Positions 1 to 8,001 are shown, counted from the stretch's first letter. The stretch is DNA of 22,281 nucleotides from Promethearchaeota archaeon (GCA_016839635.1 JAEOTV010000240.1:1-22281); one strand, 5' to 3'. A program made the numbers and translations. Notes: generated from the sequence alone by a model not told the origin.

Positions 1-190
1 ATGACTTGGATATAAGCCAGAGAAATTGTAGGAAGGAATGGTTGGAACGAGCTAATACCTTGGTGCAAGGCCAAATGAAAGCGATAAGGTACTTGGAGCC
101 AGCTTTAGGTAGGCCGCTTAGTTTGATGCTCCAACTGATACCTGGCGACGGGTACAGTACAGAAGGGTGGGTATATATCTCAAGCGTCTC
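1..190 (+). ncRNA. rnpB: RNase P RNA, 3' part (5' end outside window)
   Basis: This is the catalytic RNA of RNase P, which removes the 5' leader from tRNA precursors. Three blocks match the conserved core in the right order: GGTGCAAGGCCAAAT (62-76), AGGTAGGCCGCTTA (107-120) and ACAGAAGGGTGGG (159-171), the last corresponding to the ACAGAA strand of helix P4 near the 3' end. The stretch is visibly richer in G+C than the surrounding DNA, as expected for a structured RNA in an AT-rich archaeon. The window opens inside the specificity domain, so the P4 5' strand (GGAAAGTCC-type) must lie upstream. The 3' end is approximate; A-runs begin at 208. An open reading frame at 6-209 crosses the same bases but looks like no protein and is an artefact. 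Confidence 0.9.
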
Positions 191-207
191 ATTTAACAAT
201 AAACAAT

Positions 208-247
208 AAAAAAAAAAAGAAATTTAATAGATTTTTACAAAAAAAAA
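208..247 (-). terminator. T-run terminator region for the small membrane gene
   Basis: Read on the minus strand, this stretch holds two uninterrupted T tracts (opposite 239-247 and 208-218) just after the stop codon at 252. Oligo-T tracts are the usual archaeal intrinsic termination signal. It also separates this gene from the convergent rnpB. Confidence 0.4.
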
Positions 248-251
248 GACT

Positions 252-482
252 TTAGGATCTTTTAGCTCTTAGAATGAAAAGGGTGATTGAAATTGCTATT
301 GATGCAATTGCTACGGTGAGAAGCGTGTAAAAGGAAATTAATGCTTCTGGAGTCATTTCGGTTCCAGGAAATGCCTGTTTTAGAGCCATATCTACCCCAA
401 GGATTAATATCCAACCACCAAGTAAAAATGCGCCAACTACCATTAAGATAATAGCAAATACTAACATAACTTTTTTCGACAT
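252..482 (-). CDS. Small two-helix membrane protein, unknown function
   Basis: I do not recognise this protein of 76 residues. It has two hydrophobic helices, roughly residues 5-30 (VMLVFAIILMVVGAFLLGG) and 48-70 (ISFYTLLTVAIASIAISITLF), joined by a polar loop with PGTEMTPE. The C-terminus is short and positive (RAKRS), and the N-terminus MSKK is also positive. The ATG at 482 is chosen; a GTG at 491 would add only three residues. A TATA-like ATATTTAAATATT lies about 50-65 bases upstream on the minus strand. The gene stands alone, convergent with rnpB. The hydrophobic pattern makes a real gene likely, but no function can be assigned. Confidence 0.6.
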   Translation of the reverse strand: MSKKVMLVFAIILMVVGAFLLGGWILILGVDMALKQAFPGTEMTPEALISFYTLLTVAIASIAISITLFILRAKRS

Positions 483-693
483 TATTGTCACTAAATATAT
501 TGGAAATTCTGGGTATGTATTTGAAGTTTTAATTAATATTTAAATATTGCATCTTTGATAAAAATTAAAATTTGAATTAAAGAGTAAATATCCTCGTTCA
601 AAAGTATAACAGTGAATATTTAAAAATTCAATACTTTTAGATTTACTTATCTCCGATCCTATATTTTTTCTAATATAAATAATTTGAAATTTT

Positions 694-1524
694 ATGGCAT
701 TAGATGAATTTTCAATTCAAGGAACTGTACAAGAAACTATGTTAGGTCCCTTATGGGCAAGAGCTAAGTATAGTCAAATATATCCTGAAATATTAGATGA
801 CAAAAAATCTTCTGAAATTGTTAATAACATTGAGTATGATTTTACTAAAATACAAGAATATCTCGGTGAATGGCGAGGGATTGGGCTTTTAGTTAGAGCA
901 AGGAATTTTGATAACGCAGTAATAAAATACATTGAAAAATTTCCAGAAGCAACAATTATCAATGTTGGGGCAGGACTTGATACGACCTTTTATCGCGTCA
1001 ATAATGGGAGTATTAAATGGTATGATTTAGACTTACCTGATGCAATTGAATTCAGAAGAAAATATATACCAGAATCAAATAGAAGTACATACATTGCAAA
1101 ATCTGCTTTAGATTACTCTTGGTTTGATGATATAGAATATACTCCTGATAAATGTATCTTTATTATTGCTGGAGGTTTCATCTATTATTTTCAAGAATCA
1201 GAGATTTCAGCACTTTTTAATGCTCTAGCTGATAGATTTCCTGATGGTGAAATTATTTTTGATTGCGTTTCAAATTTAGCGATTAAAGTAGCTCATAAAA
1301 GGGCAAAAAAAGCTGGAGTTAAAACACCATTTTGGCATATAGGAATTGGAGATCCAATAAAAACAATCACTAAATGGTCTAATAAGCTAGACGTGATTGA
1401 TTGGTATACTATGTTTGCACGAACAGAACTGAATCCAAGATGGGCTAAAAAAACCCTTAAAATGGTAAAGATTGCTGAACGTTTTAAGACAGCAAAAATA
1501 GTTCAATTAAAATTTACTAAATGA
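694..1524 (+). CDS. SAM-dependent methyltransferase, leucine carboxyl methyltransferase (LCM) family
   Basis: Predicted class I methyltransferase of the LCM/PPM family (276 residues, normal length). The SAM-binding motif I is IINVGAGLDTTFYR at residues 88-101, a near-exact family signature, followed by WYDLDLP (109-115), where the acidic residues contact the SAM ribose. The segment FIIAGGFIYYFQESE (156-170) matches the family's 'GV..YL....' motif before the last part of the Rossmann fold. Relatives O-methylate protein C-termini or polyketide-like small molecules; the substrate here cannot be told from sequence. The gene is monocistronic, convergent with the rubrerythrin-like gene. There is no Shine-Dalgarno site before the ATG, and AT-rich TATA-like sequence lies upstream, so a short or absent leader is likely. 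Confidence 0.85.
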   Translation: MALDEFSIQGTVQETMLGPLWARAKYSQIYPEILDDKKSSEIVNNIEYDFTKIQEYLGEWRGIGLLVRARNFDNAVIKYIEKFPEATIINVGAGLDTTFYRVNNGSIKWYDLDLPDAIEFRRKYIPESNRSTYIAKSALDYSWFDDIEYTPDKCIFIIAGGFIYYFQESEISALFNALADRFPDGEIIFDCVSNLAIKVAHKRAKKAGVKTPFWHIGIGDPIKTITKWSNKLDVIDWYTMFARTELNPRWAKKTLKMVKIAERFKTAKIVQLKFTK

Positions 1525-1543
1525 AAACCGATATAGTGAAGGT

Positions 1544-2428
1544 TTATTCTTTAGGAAATCCGCATTTAGAACATTTCCAACCTGCAGGTAATTCAATTTC
1601 CTCTTCATTTCCACATTCCAAGCATATCCAATGTGCCTTTTCACTTGGAATACTTTTAATTTCATATTCTCTAGTTTTAAAAGCTTTACGTTTAAAATAA
1701 GCTTTAGAGCGACCGCAGGAACCACATTTCCAATCTTCTGGTAATTCTACTAAAGGAACCTCATACCCACATTCCATACATACCCAACCAGATATTTCTT
1801 TTTGCTTAATCGATTTTTCATCTGATACAAGTTGTAGACTTTTTCTTTGAAAATATGACTTAAAATGACCGCAAGAAGGACAGTTGAAATCATTAGGTAA
1901 ATCATCCATCGCAACCTCATACCCGCACGCTAGACACTTCCAAAAATTAATGTGACTTTTTTCAGAATAGAAATTACTACTAATCAAATTTAGAAGCATT
2001 TTTAGTCTCTGAGATAAATTTCTTTCAATTTGAGCGAATTTTTTAAATCTATTTGCGATATCTACATACCCTTCCATTCTAGCAGTGATTTCGAATTCAG
2101 GATATAATTCTTGCCATATTTCATCACCTTCATTTATAGAAGCTCCTAAATTTTCAATCGTTGTCCCAAAAGTAGTTGAACTCTTAATTTCTACTATTAG
2201 ATCTTCAAAAGTATCATCTATATTCAGCTTTCTTAAGAATTTATAAAGATGAATTGCGCGTTCTTTTTTTTGAATAGCTAGTTCTTTAAAAGTTCTAGAG
2301 ATTAAAATATAATTCTCTTTTCTTGCGACATCAGCGTATATCTCATATTTAGTACTAGTTTGTGATTCTCTTATAAACCCAATCATTAAATTATTTGCAG
2401 TTCTTCCCACTTTTTTAGCCTTTATCAT
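1544..2428 (-). CDS. Rubrerythrin-like protein with degenerate di-iron site and three C-terminal rubredoxin-like modules
   Basis: Residues 10-150 align with the rubrerythrin four-helix bundle (RESQTSTKYEIYADVARKE at 20-38, TTIENL at 89-94, ELYPEFE at 107-113). Rubrerythrins reduce peroxide at a di-iron centre held by Glu and His. By eye most ligands are gone: the first Glu (E21) and one late Glu (E135) remain, but the ExxH of helix 2 has become K54-K-E-R57, the ExxE of helix 3 has become G101...I104, and the final His is L138. After the bundle come three rubredoxin-type modules: C165/C168/C183/C186, C217/C220/C235/C238 and C269/C272/C286/C289, each CxxCG...CxxCG with a short spacer. Usual rubrerythrins carry one. 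The protein may be an electron carrier or a structural relic rather than a peroxidase. A TATA-like box 16-27 bases upstream of the ATG suggests a leaderless transcript. Confidence 0.85.
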   Translation of the reverse strand: MIKAKKVGRTANNLMIGFIRESQTSTKYEIYADVARKENYILISRTFKELAIQKKERAIHLYKFLRKLNIDDTFEDLIVEIKSSTTFGTTIENLGASINEGDEIWQELYPEFEITARMEGYVDIANRFKKFAQIERNLSQRLKMLLNLISSNFYSEKSHINFWKCLACGYEVAMDDLPNDFNCPSCGHFKSYFQRKSLQLVSDEKSIKQKEISGWVCMECGYEVPLVELPEDWKCGSCGRSKAYFKRKAFKTREYEIKSIPSEKAHWICLECGNEEEIELPAGWKCSKCGFPKE

Positions 2429-2446
2429 ATTTATTATGAGAAAATT

Positions 2447-2463
2447 ATAAAAAATAAAAAAAA
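2447..2463 (-). terminator. T-rich terminator between slipin and rubrerythrin-like genes
   Basis: On the minus strand an eight-base T tract and a further T-rich stretch follow the slipin stop codon (2512). The TATAATT inside the same stretch lies about 20-25 bases before the ATG at 2428 and probably serves as the promoter of the downstream gene, so termination and initiation signals overlap. Confidence 0.35.
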
Positions 2464-2511
2464 TTTGTAATTATGTTTTGCTTTACTTAATTTGAAGATA
2501 TTCAAATTATT

Positions 2512-3258
2512 TTAAAGTTTTTTTAGTATATTGGAGATATCTGATGGCATGAAGATTACTATCTTTTGTGAAGGCTCATGTGAAATATCTTGAATAGTTT
2601 GTAAGGATCTTAGCTGTATGGCAGCTGGACTTTGAGATAATAGATCTGCAGCTTTCGCTATATTTTTTGCTGCTTCATATTCTCCTTCGGAAGCAATAAT
2701 AGTAGCACGTTTCTCACGCTCTTTCTCTGCCTGTACCGCCATTGCTCTCTTCATATTCTCTGGCAATTCTATTTGTTGGATCTTAATTTGGGTAATCTCA
2801 ATTCCCCATTCTCTTGTTTCTTCATCGACTACATTACGGATTTCTTGAGAAATCTTTTCTCTTTGAGTTAAAACCTCGTCTAATTCCATTCCTCCAATGA
2901 CATCTCTTAAAGCTCCTTGTGTATAATTGAATACGGCTCTCATATAATTTTCAATCTTAGTTGTAGCATATTGAGGATTTACAACTTTATAGAATACACT
3001 TGTATCAACTGTAACTGGAATATTATCTTTAGATATAATATCTTGTTTAGCGATATCCAAAGTTTTAATTCTTATATCTACCACCATCGATTTCTCTATA
3101 AGTGGGATTACATATATAATCCCTGGACCAATCGTTCTTTTATATCTACCAAATCGAAAAATTATCAGACGATTATATTCAGTTGCCGTTTTAAAACCTG
3201 TAAGAAGCCAGATAGTAAGAATAACTAAGAACACACCGATCAGTATACCGATAATCAT
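2512..3258 (-). CDS. Slipin / stomatin-like SPFH (Band 7) membrane protein
   Basis: This is a 248-residue protein with an N-terminal membrane helix (residues 2-22, IIGILIGVFLVILTIWLLTG). The SPFH/Band 7 domain follows: EYNRLIIFRFGRYKRTIGPG, then VDIRIKTLDI and the DNIPVTVDTSVFYKV strand, and then a charged helical region (QAEKEREKRATIIASEGEYEAA) typical of slipins. These proteins form oligomeric membrane scaffolds; the archaeal members often work with an NfeD partner and a membrane protease. No NfeD gene is adjacent here. The ATG at 3258 has GGAGGG followed by TATAAATTT 20-30 bases upstream; that spacing is too long for ribosome binding and fits a BRE/TATA promoter element better. The gene is on the same strand as glnA but 160 bases away, so probably has its own promoter. 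Confidence 0.9.
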   Translation of the reverse strand: MIIGILIGVFLVILTIWLLTGFKTATEYNRLIIFRFGRYKRTIGPGIIYVIPLIEKSMVVDIRIKTLDIAKQDIISKDNIPVTVDTSVFYKVVNPQYATTKIENYMRAVFNYTQGALRDVIGGMELDEVLTQREKISQEIRNVVDEETREWGIEITQIKIQQIELPENMKRAMAVQAEKEREKRATIIASEGEYEAAKNIAKAADLLSQSPAAIQLRSLQTIQDISHEPSQKIVIFMPSDISNILKKL

Positions 3259-3420
3259 AAAAATATCTGAAATTTATATCCCTCCATATTTTTTTTTAGA
3301 TTTATAATAGTTTTTAGTAAATTGGATTATTATTAGATTATAGAAAATTAGGGTATAAAAAAATTCTCCCAGAAAAAGTTTTTTAAATATTCATTTAGAT
3401 ATTTCCTTCTAAATTTCAAT

Positions 3421-4707
3421 TTACCAATACAGGTACTTGTTAAACTCCCAATCCTTTTCATTTTTATTTGATTTAGCTAGTTCGAATTCTTGAAGTTCAC
3501 TATACTTTAAATCTAAATAAATTTTCATAAGTTCTTTTCCTAAAGTCTTTTTAATGAAATTACTTTTCTCAAAAGCTTGTAAGGAATTTTCCAAACTTAC
3601 GGGGAGCTTATCTATTGCTAAACCTTTCCTTTCGTCATCACTTAATAGATCAACATTTTTAGAAGTGGGTTGATTTGGTTCGATTTTATTTTTTATTCCA
3701 TCTAGACCAGCAGCTAGTAATACAGCGCTTCCGAGATAGATATTCATCATCGCATCACCTGCTCTATATTCAATTCGAGCCGAATTTTCATAACCTGGTA
3801 CACGTAATAACGCTGTTCTATTTCCAACACCCCAAGAAACATATACAGGTGCTTCATGATGAGGTGTTAAACGTTTGTAAGAATTTGTAGTGGGATTTAA
3901 AACAGCTGAAATAGCATTTATATGGTGTTGGATTCCTCCAATATAATATCTCAGAAGACCACTTATTCCCTTTTCTTTATCTGAAAATATGTTTTCTCCA
4001 TTCTTAGTAAGATACTGATGAATGTGCAATCCATTTCCCGCAAGTTGCTCGAAAGGTTTTGGCATATAAGTACTAATTAAGTCTTTATAAAAAGCTCTAA
4101 CTTTAGTTATAAGTTTTGCAGTCTGTACATTATCCGCTTGGTGCAATGCATCATCGGCTATAAACTCAACTTCTTGTTGCCCTAAACCAACCTCATGATG
4201 TATCGTTTTAACACCAATATTCATATCCATCATATCATCAGTAATCTGACGGCGTAATTCTTGGAATTCATCATTAGGCAACATATCCATATATTTACCT
4301 CTATCTCCAGGTTTTAAATCTTTTGTGATGAAATACCATTCTAATTCAGGTCTTGTTCTATATTCATATCCTAATGAATTAGCTTTAGAAATTATTTTTT
4401 TCAACACACCTCTAGGACATGAAGGATATGGAGTACCTTTATTATCAGTTAAATTACAAATAAAGCATCCTACTCTTGGATTCCAAGGAAGTATATTAAA
4501 TGTATTCAAATCTGGGATAATTCTCATATCACTCTGTTCAGTTGTGAGAAATCCTAAACTTGAACCATCAATCCCAGTTCCATTTTTTAAGTCCTCCCAT
4601 ATTTTCTTGGGAAACTCAACCGCTTTAAATTCACCTAGAATCGTAGTGAATTGAAATTGGATATAATCAATTGCCTTTTCTTTAAATAGTGTATTAAAAT
4701 CAGTCAT
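3421..4707 (-). CDS. glnA: Glutamine synthetase, type I
   Basis: ATP-dependent ligation of ammonia to glutamate, the entry point of nitrogen assimilation. All hallmarks are present in 428 residues: GIDGSSLGF (45-53) with EQSDMRIIPD, metal ligands in ELEW (E121, E123), HHEVGLGQQE (E172, E179) and GNGLHIH (H228), the ATP loop NSYKRL...NRTALLRVP (275-304), and RIEYR (E313). The Tyr of the bacterial adenylylation site (NLYDLP) is not present; the matching place reads KNVDLLSDDE, so the enzyme resembles the short GSI-alpha type that is not adenylylated. Upstream by 31 bases on the same strand is a Cys-rich small gene; GGATAAAAG directly before the ATG could act as a weak ribosome binding site, which fits cotranscription. 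Confidence 0.95.
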   Translation of the reverse strand: MTDFNTLFKEKAIDYIQFQFTTILGEFKAVEFPKKIWEDLKNGTGIDGSSLGFLTTEQSDMRIIPDLNTFNILPWNPRVGCFICNLTDNKGTPYPSCPRGVLKKIISKANSLGYEYRTRPELEWYFITKDLKPGDRGKYMDMLPNDEFQELRRQITDDMMDMNIGVKTIHHEVGLGQQEVEFIADDALHQADNVQTAKLITKVRAFYKDLISTYMPKPFEQLAGNGLHIHQYLTKNGENIFSDKEKGISGLLRYYIGGIQHHINAISAVLNPTTNSYKRLTPHHEAPVYVSWGVGNRTALLRVPGYENSARIEYRAGDAMMNIYLGSAVLLAAGLDGIKNKIEPNQPTSKNVDLLSDDERKGLAIDKLPVSLENSLQAFEKSNFIKKTLGKELMKIYLDLKYSELQEFELAKSNKNEKDWEFNKYLYW

Positions 4708-4738
4708 CTTTTATCCTTTTACATTAAATTATATGATT

Positions 4739-4945
4739 TTATTTTTTTAAAACTAATTTAGCAAAATATTCAAAATCTCTATTATAAGATCTCTCTGCAT
4801 CTCTAGATATCTTAGCAAAAGCACATCCAGGTAGTTGATTCATAGAAAGATGATATTCTACACATTCACAACATTTCCCTCTTCTATGACAATCATATGT
4901 ACACGTACAGTTTCTCTTAATCTCTTCTTGATTGCATTCAGTCAT
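4739..4945 (-). CDS. Small cysteine-rich protein, DUF6485-like
   Basis: A 68-residue soluble protein with eight Cys (4, 13, 15, 19, 25, 26, 28, 41) and nearby His (20, 32). The core CTCTYDC..RGKCCECVEYH followed by LPGCAF matches the small family I know as DUF6485, a probable metal-binding protein of unknown role in anaerobic bacteria and archaea. It lies 31 bases upstream of glnA and is read in the same direction, so the two may form one transcript, though DUF6485 has no known link to nitrogen metabolism. The start ATG has no clear Shine-Dalgarno sequence. The family assignment rests on motif memory; metal binding is inference from the Cys spacing. Confidence 0.75.
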   Translation of the reverse strand: MTECNQEEIKRNCTCTYDCHRRGKCCECVEYHLSMNQLPGCAFAKISRDAERSYNRDFEYFAKLVLKK

Positions 4946-5102
4946 AATTTTATCATAATTATTTGTTTCTCTTTATTACTCTAAATAGTCAAAATAATTC
5001 ATACCTTTTAAAATTGAAATAATTAGGAAGAAAAAACATTCAATTCAGAATGTAAAATTTATCTCAAAGAATTTAAAAGAAAAAAAATGATAAAAAAAAC
5101 TT

Positions 5103-7556
5103 TTAAAGATTCTTTTTACTTCTTTTCCACTTGATTGATATTACTGTAGCAACCCCAAGTATCGTACCAAGTAAAATAAATATGTCATAACCAGGTATCA
5201 TTTGAGAATAATCTTCCTGAAGCCACCACCTTAAATCATAAGGACTTCCAGAGTTATCGCCATAAATTCTAATGTAATATGTTCCATTAGAAGGAAGAAC
5301 ATATTTTAAATATTCATCATCTTCCATTGTGAAATTTCCTGAGAGTTTTGATAGGTCCCAATCATATAATTCAATACCTATTGGTCCTGCCGAATACTCG
5401 TGAAGCACTTCTATATTCAATTCCAGAAACTCTGTTCCAGGGATAAGATTGATTTTATACCAATCATTATCACTTTGTATTCCGATGTTGTTGATATACC
5501 CTAGTGATCTACCCCAAATACCATGATCATCCATATACTCAATTTCATGTGTTAAATCATATGCTGTTGAGGGAACATCATTATCCTCATAGTTATCATC
5601 TGACCGAAAATCTGTTCTCAGGTCATCCCACCATAAATCATATTCATTTGCCATGAAATCTCCATGAATCTTTAGAAAATATTTCTCAGGATATGGAACA
5701 TAGACATTTATATCTATATCTTCAAGACCTGTCATTGACAAGTTATCGATAGACCAATAATTCCCTCGATCCATGATTGAAATATATATATTTCCCTGGG
5801 TAATATTAAATCTTAAGTCAATAACTAGTTGCTGGAACCCTGGAGTTATCTCAATCATGTACCAGTCTTCTGTACCTTGAACGGCTAATCCATGTATCTC
5901 ACTTAACCAAGTTTGTTCATCTTTACCAAGGAAATATGCTTCTTCGGGATAATCGTTCCATTCATAAGGATCTTCTCTTCCTTTATTTATCCATATATCT
6001 AAATCATAATATACTTGTTCAGAAGAATCACCGGATACACGATATACACGAATCCTCCAATCTCCTGGATTATCTCTAGTCCGAACTGAAAAATGGATAT
6101 ATTCTTCATTGGTACCAGAATAAGATCCGGTTTTCCATTCATAAGAAGGGTCCCAGAGTTCTAGTTCTAAGTCACCTATACTATGATCGAAATTTTTAAT
6201 AGAAACTTCGATAGTATCACCAGGATTTAAATAAACATGAAACCAATCCTCGTCATAATCCACAATTTTCAAACCACTATAATAATTTGGATCAACCCAC
6301 CAAGAACTCCAAAAATCATCGTTTTCTTCCATCCAATCATCGGAAGAAAGATCTTCCCACCATAAATCATAGGTATTTCCTGCATTATCACCAAAAATTT
6401 TAATATAATAGACTCCAGACCAAGGTACAAAAACATCGATATATTCATTATCACCTGTTGTGTGACTTCCTGTTAAATAAGTTAGACCTCCATCGTAATA
6501 CCACACTTCCATATCAATATTACCTGACGCATGAGAATATACTAATTCTGCATGTAAGCGTTCCTCTCCTGAGTCTAGATAGATTTCATACCAATCATCA
6601 TCCGCTTGAACTCCTAATCCAAAAGGCAACCATGAAGCAGGCCATGGAGTTAGATAATATGCTTCCCAATCAAAATCGTTTTCTTCATAGGTATCCTCCA
6701 TTGGTAAATTATTCCATCTCATGTCGTAAGTATTGTTCCCGTTACCATAGTGAAGTCTGATATAATAGGTACCATTCGAAGGGACAATAATTTCAACATG
6801 CTCATGATTTTGATCTGTCCAACTGTTCCCAACCAAGAAAAGACTGCCATTATAGATATCCATATCAATGTTTCCGGACTCATTTGAGAAAATACAATCA
6901 ACAACTAACCTTTCAAAGCCTGAATTTACGTAAATTTCAAACCAATCATCATCACCTTGAATACCAAGCCCATTGATTTCACTTAACCACATACCTTGAT
7001 TAGCAGAGATGATAGAACCAGAACCAGGTCCGTCATTCTCTTCATAATTATCATCCATTATCCCGGGATTCATATCATCCCATAAGAGATCATAATTATT
7101 TCCCATATTCCCATAATACACTTTTATGTAGTATTGTCCACTGGGCACTATAATGTCAATGAACTCGCCATCAACTACAGAGTAACTCCCAGCTATAAGA
7201 GCAAGAGAATTATTATATATTTCAAGATCAATATCACCTTCAATATGTTTAAAAATCAGTTTTACTATTAATCTTTCTTCTCCAGAGCTTACTTGGATTT
7301 TATACCAATCATCGTTCCATTGAGCTCCAGGACCATTCATCAAACTTAACCATTTTAGTTCAGACATAGTTAGATCATAAGCTGAGGCAGGATTATCATT
7401 TGGTTCATAAAAGTCTTCTGGGGCACTAGTTGAAAGTGTGCTATCATCAATAGAATTGTTCTTCGTTATATCTTGAATGAATGTAGTTCCAGAAATAATA
7501 GAAAGAAGTAAAAATAATAAAAATATCCCCCGTTTATATTTTTTGTTAAATCCCAT
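5103..7556 (-). CDS. Large cell-surface protein with six PPC-like repeats and C-terminal membrane anchor
   Basis: An 817-residue protein: signal peptide (MGFNKKYKRGIFLLFLLLS), then six repeats of about 115-125 residues, then a membrane helix with a Lys/Arg tail (PGYDIFILLGTILG...KWKRSKK). Each repeat opens with an acidic Y/W-E-x-ND motif (FYEPND, NYEEND, TYEEND, WMEEND, PYEWND, NYEDND), has a DDWY-like strand (NDDWYKI, DDDWFEI, DDDWYEI, DEDWFHV, TEDWYMI, DNDWYKI), a G-x-I/L strand and closes with YYIR/K then YDLxW. This is the layout of pre-peptidase C-terminal (PPC) beta-sandwich domains, but no peptidase domain is attached. A surface or adhesion role is inferred. The ATG at 7556 is preferred to a TTG at 7577 because a TATA box sits about 29 bases before it. 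Repeat 4 is the most divergent. Confidence 0.85.
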   Translation of the reverse strand: MGFNKKYKRGIFLLFLLLSIISGTTFIQDITKNNSIDDSTLSTSAPEDFYEPNDNPASAYDLTMSELKWLSLMNGPGAQWNDDWYKIQVSSGEERLIVKLIFKHIEGDIDLEIYNNSLALIAGSYSVVDGEFIDIIVPSGQYYIKVYYGNMGNNYDLLWDDMNPGIMDDNYEENDGPGSGSIISANQGMWLSEINGLGIQGDDDWFEIYVNSGFERLVVDCIFSNESGNIDMDIYNGSLFLVGNSWTDQNHEHVEIIVPSNGTYYIRLHYGNGNNTYDMRWNNLPMEDTYEENDFDWEAYYLTPWPASWLPFGLGVQADDDWYEIYLDSGEERLHAELVYSHASGNIDMEVWYYDGGLTYLTGSHTTGDNEYIDVFVPWSGVYYIKIFGDNAGNTYDLWWEDLSSDDWMEENDDFWSSWWVDPNYYSGLKIVDYDEDWFHVYLNPGDTIEVSIKNFDHSIGDLELELWDPSYEWKTGSYSGTNEEYIHFSVRTRDNPGDWRIRVYRVSGDSSEQVYYDLDIWINKGREDPYEWNDYPEEAYFLGKDEQTWLSEIHGLAVQGTEDWYMIEITPGFQQLVIDLRFNITQGNIYISIMDRGNYWSIDNLSMTGLEDIDINVYVPYPEKYFLKIHGDFMANEYDLWWDDLRTDFRSDDNYEDNDVPSTAYDLTHEIEYMDDHGIWGRSLGYINNIGIQSDNDWYKINLIPGTEFLELNIEVLHEYSAGPIGIELYDWDLSKLSGNFTMEDDEYLKYVLPSNGTYYIRIYGDNSGSPYDLRWWLQEDYSQMIPGYDIFILLGTILGVATVISIKWKRSKKNL

Positions 7557-7579
7557 ATTAAAATAGCCTAATTCCAAAC

Positions 7580-7590
7580 TTATAAATTTT
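7580..7590 (-). promoter_or_regulatory. TATA-like promoter box of the PPC-repeat protein
   Basis: The minus strand reads AAAATTTATAA centred about 29 bases before the ATG at 7556. With the usual archaeal spacing of 25-27 bases, transcription would start within a few bases of that ATG, giving a nearly leaderless mRNA. This decides the start in favour of 7556 over the TTG at 7577. Confidence 0.5.
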
Positions 7591-7734
7591 CACATATTAG
7601 TAAAATAGGCATTCTAGAGGGACAAAATATAAAGGGAATAACCTAATATTGAATTTATTTGATCTTATCAAACTTAAGTAATCTTTTAGATATTAAAAGA
7701 ACTATTTAAGAGATAACCGAATTAATTACACAGA

Positions 7735-7746
7735 TTTTTTAAAAAA
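7735..7746 (-). terminator. T-run/palindrome after the 41-residue ribbon gene
   Basis: TTTTTTAAAAAA, a perfect 12-base palindrome, lies six bases past the stop codon of the small ribbon gene; on the minus strand its T-run is a plausible archaeal terminator. The same 12-mer occurs again at 7881-7892, just before that gene's start. Confidence 0.35.
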
Positions 7747-7752
7747 GATTGA

Positions 7753-7878
7753 TTATTCTACTAGAGTAAAAGTACAATCAGTATCTTCGCATCCAGGGCA
7801 TTTAAAACCCTCTTCTGGAAAATCATCTAGCTCGAATTCATGCCCGCATTTGTCACATTTCCACTTCACAATAATCAC
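7753..7878 (-). CDS. 41-residue rubredoxin-like / zinc-ribbon miniprotein
   Basis: This very short gene encodes MIIVKWKCDKCGHEFELDDF, then PEEGFKCPGCEDTDCTFTLV and a final E. Two CxxC knuckles (C8/C11 and C27/C30) are separated by 15 residues, with a spacer (LDDFPEEGFKCPGC) that looks like the rubredoxin-type modules of the rubrerythrin-like gene at 1544-2428. A fifth Cys is at 35. It may bind Zn or Fe; electron transfer or a regulatory role cannot be separated by sequence. The start is GTG at 7878. A TATA-like GATTTATATAG on the minus strand (7904-7914) lies about 30 bases before it, which supports this start and a leaderless transcript. The gene has its own promoter and terminator and sits alone between the PPC protein and the NTPase. 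It is too short for common length cut-offs. Confidence 0.75.
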   Translation of the reverse strand: MIIVKWKCDKCGHEFELDDFPEEGFKCPGCEDTDCTFTLVE

Positions 7879-7903
7879 TGTTTTTTAAAAAATGCGTATA
7901 CAG

Positions 7904-7914
7904 CTATATAAATC
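7904..7914 (-). promoter_or_regulatory. TATA-like box of the 41-residue ribbon gene
   Basis: GATTTATATAG on the minus strand, centred about 30 bases before the GTG at 7878, fits an archaeal TATA element for a near-leaderless mRNA. Confidence 0.45.
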
Positions 7915-8001
7915 AATCTGTGGGTATTGTTTATTATGATAACAAAAATCAAAATTTAAATTTTTGGGAACAGAAATTTAGATTCAATTTCATATTCAAA
8001 T

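Noticed and set aside
6..209. 67-residue open reading frame at the left edge
   Set aside because: It lies over conserved RNase P RNA blocks and has no protein-family features.
1507..1725. 72-residue minus-strand frame with CN/WN repeats
   Set aside because: Out-of-frame shadow of the rubredoxin modules at 1544-2428.
3282..3287. GGAGGG upstream of the slipin start as a Shine-Dalgarno site
   Set aside because: It lies 23 bases before the ATG, too far for ribosome binding, and an in-frame stop prevents an earlier start; more likely part of the promoter.
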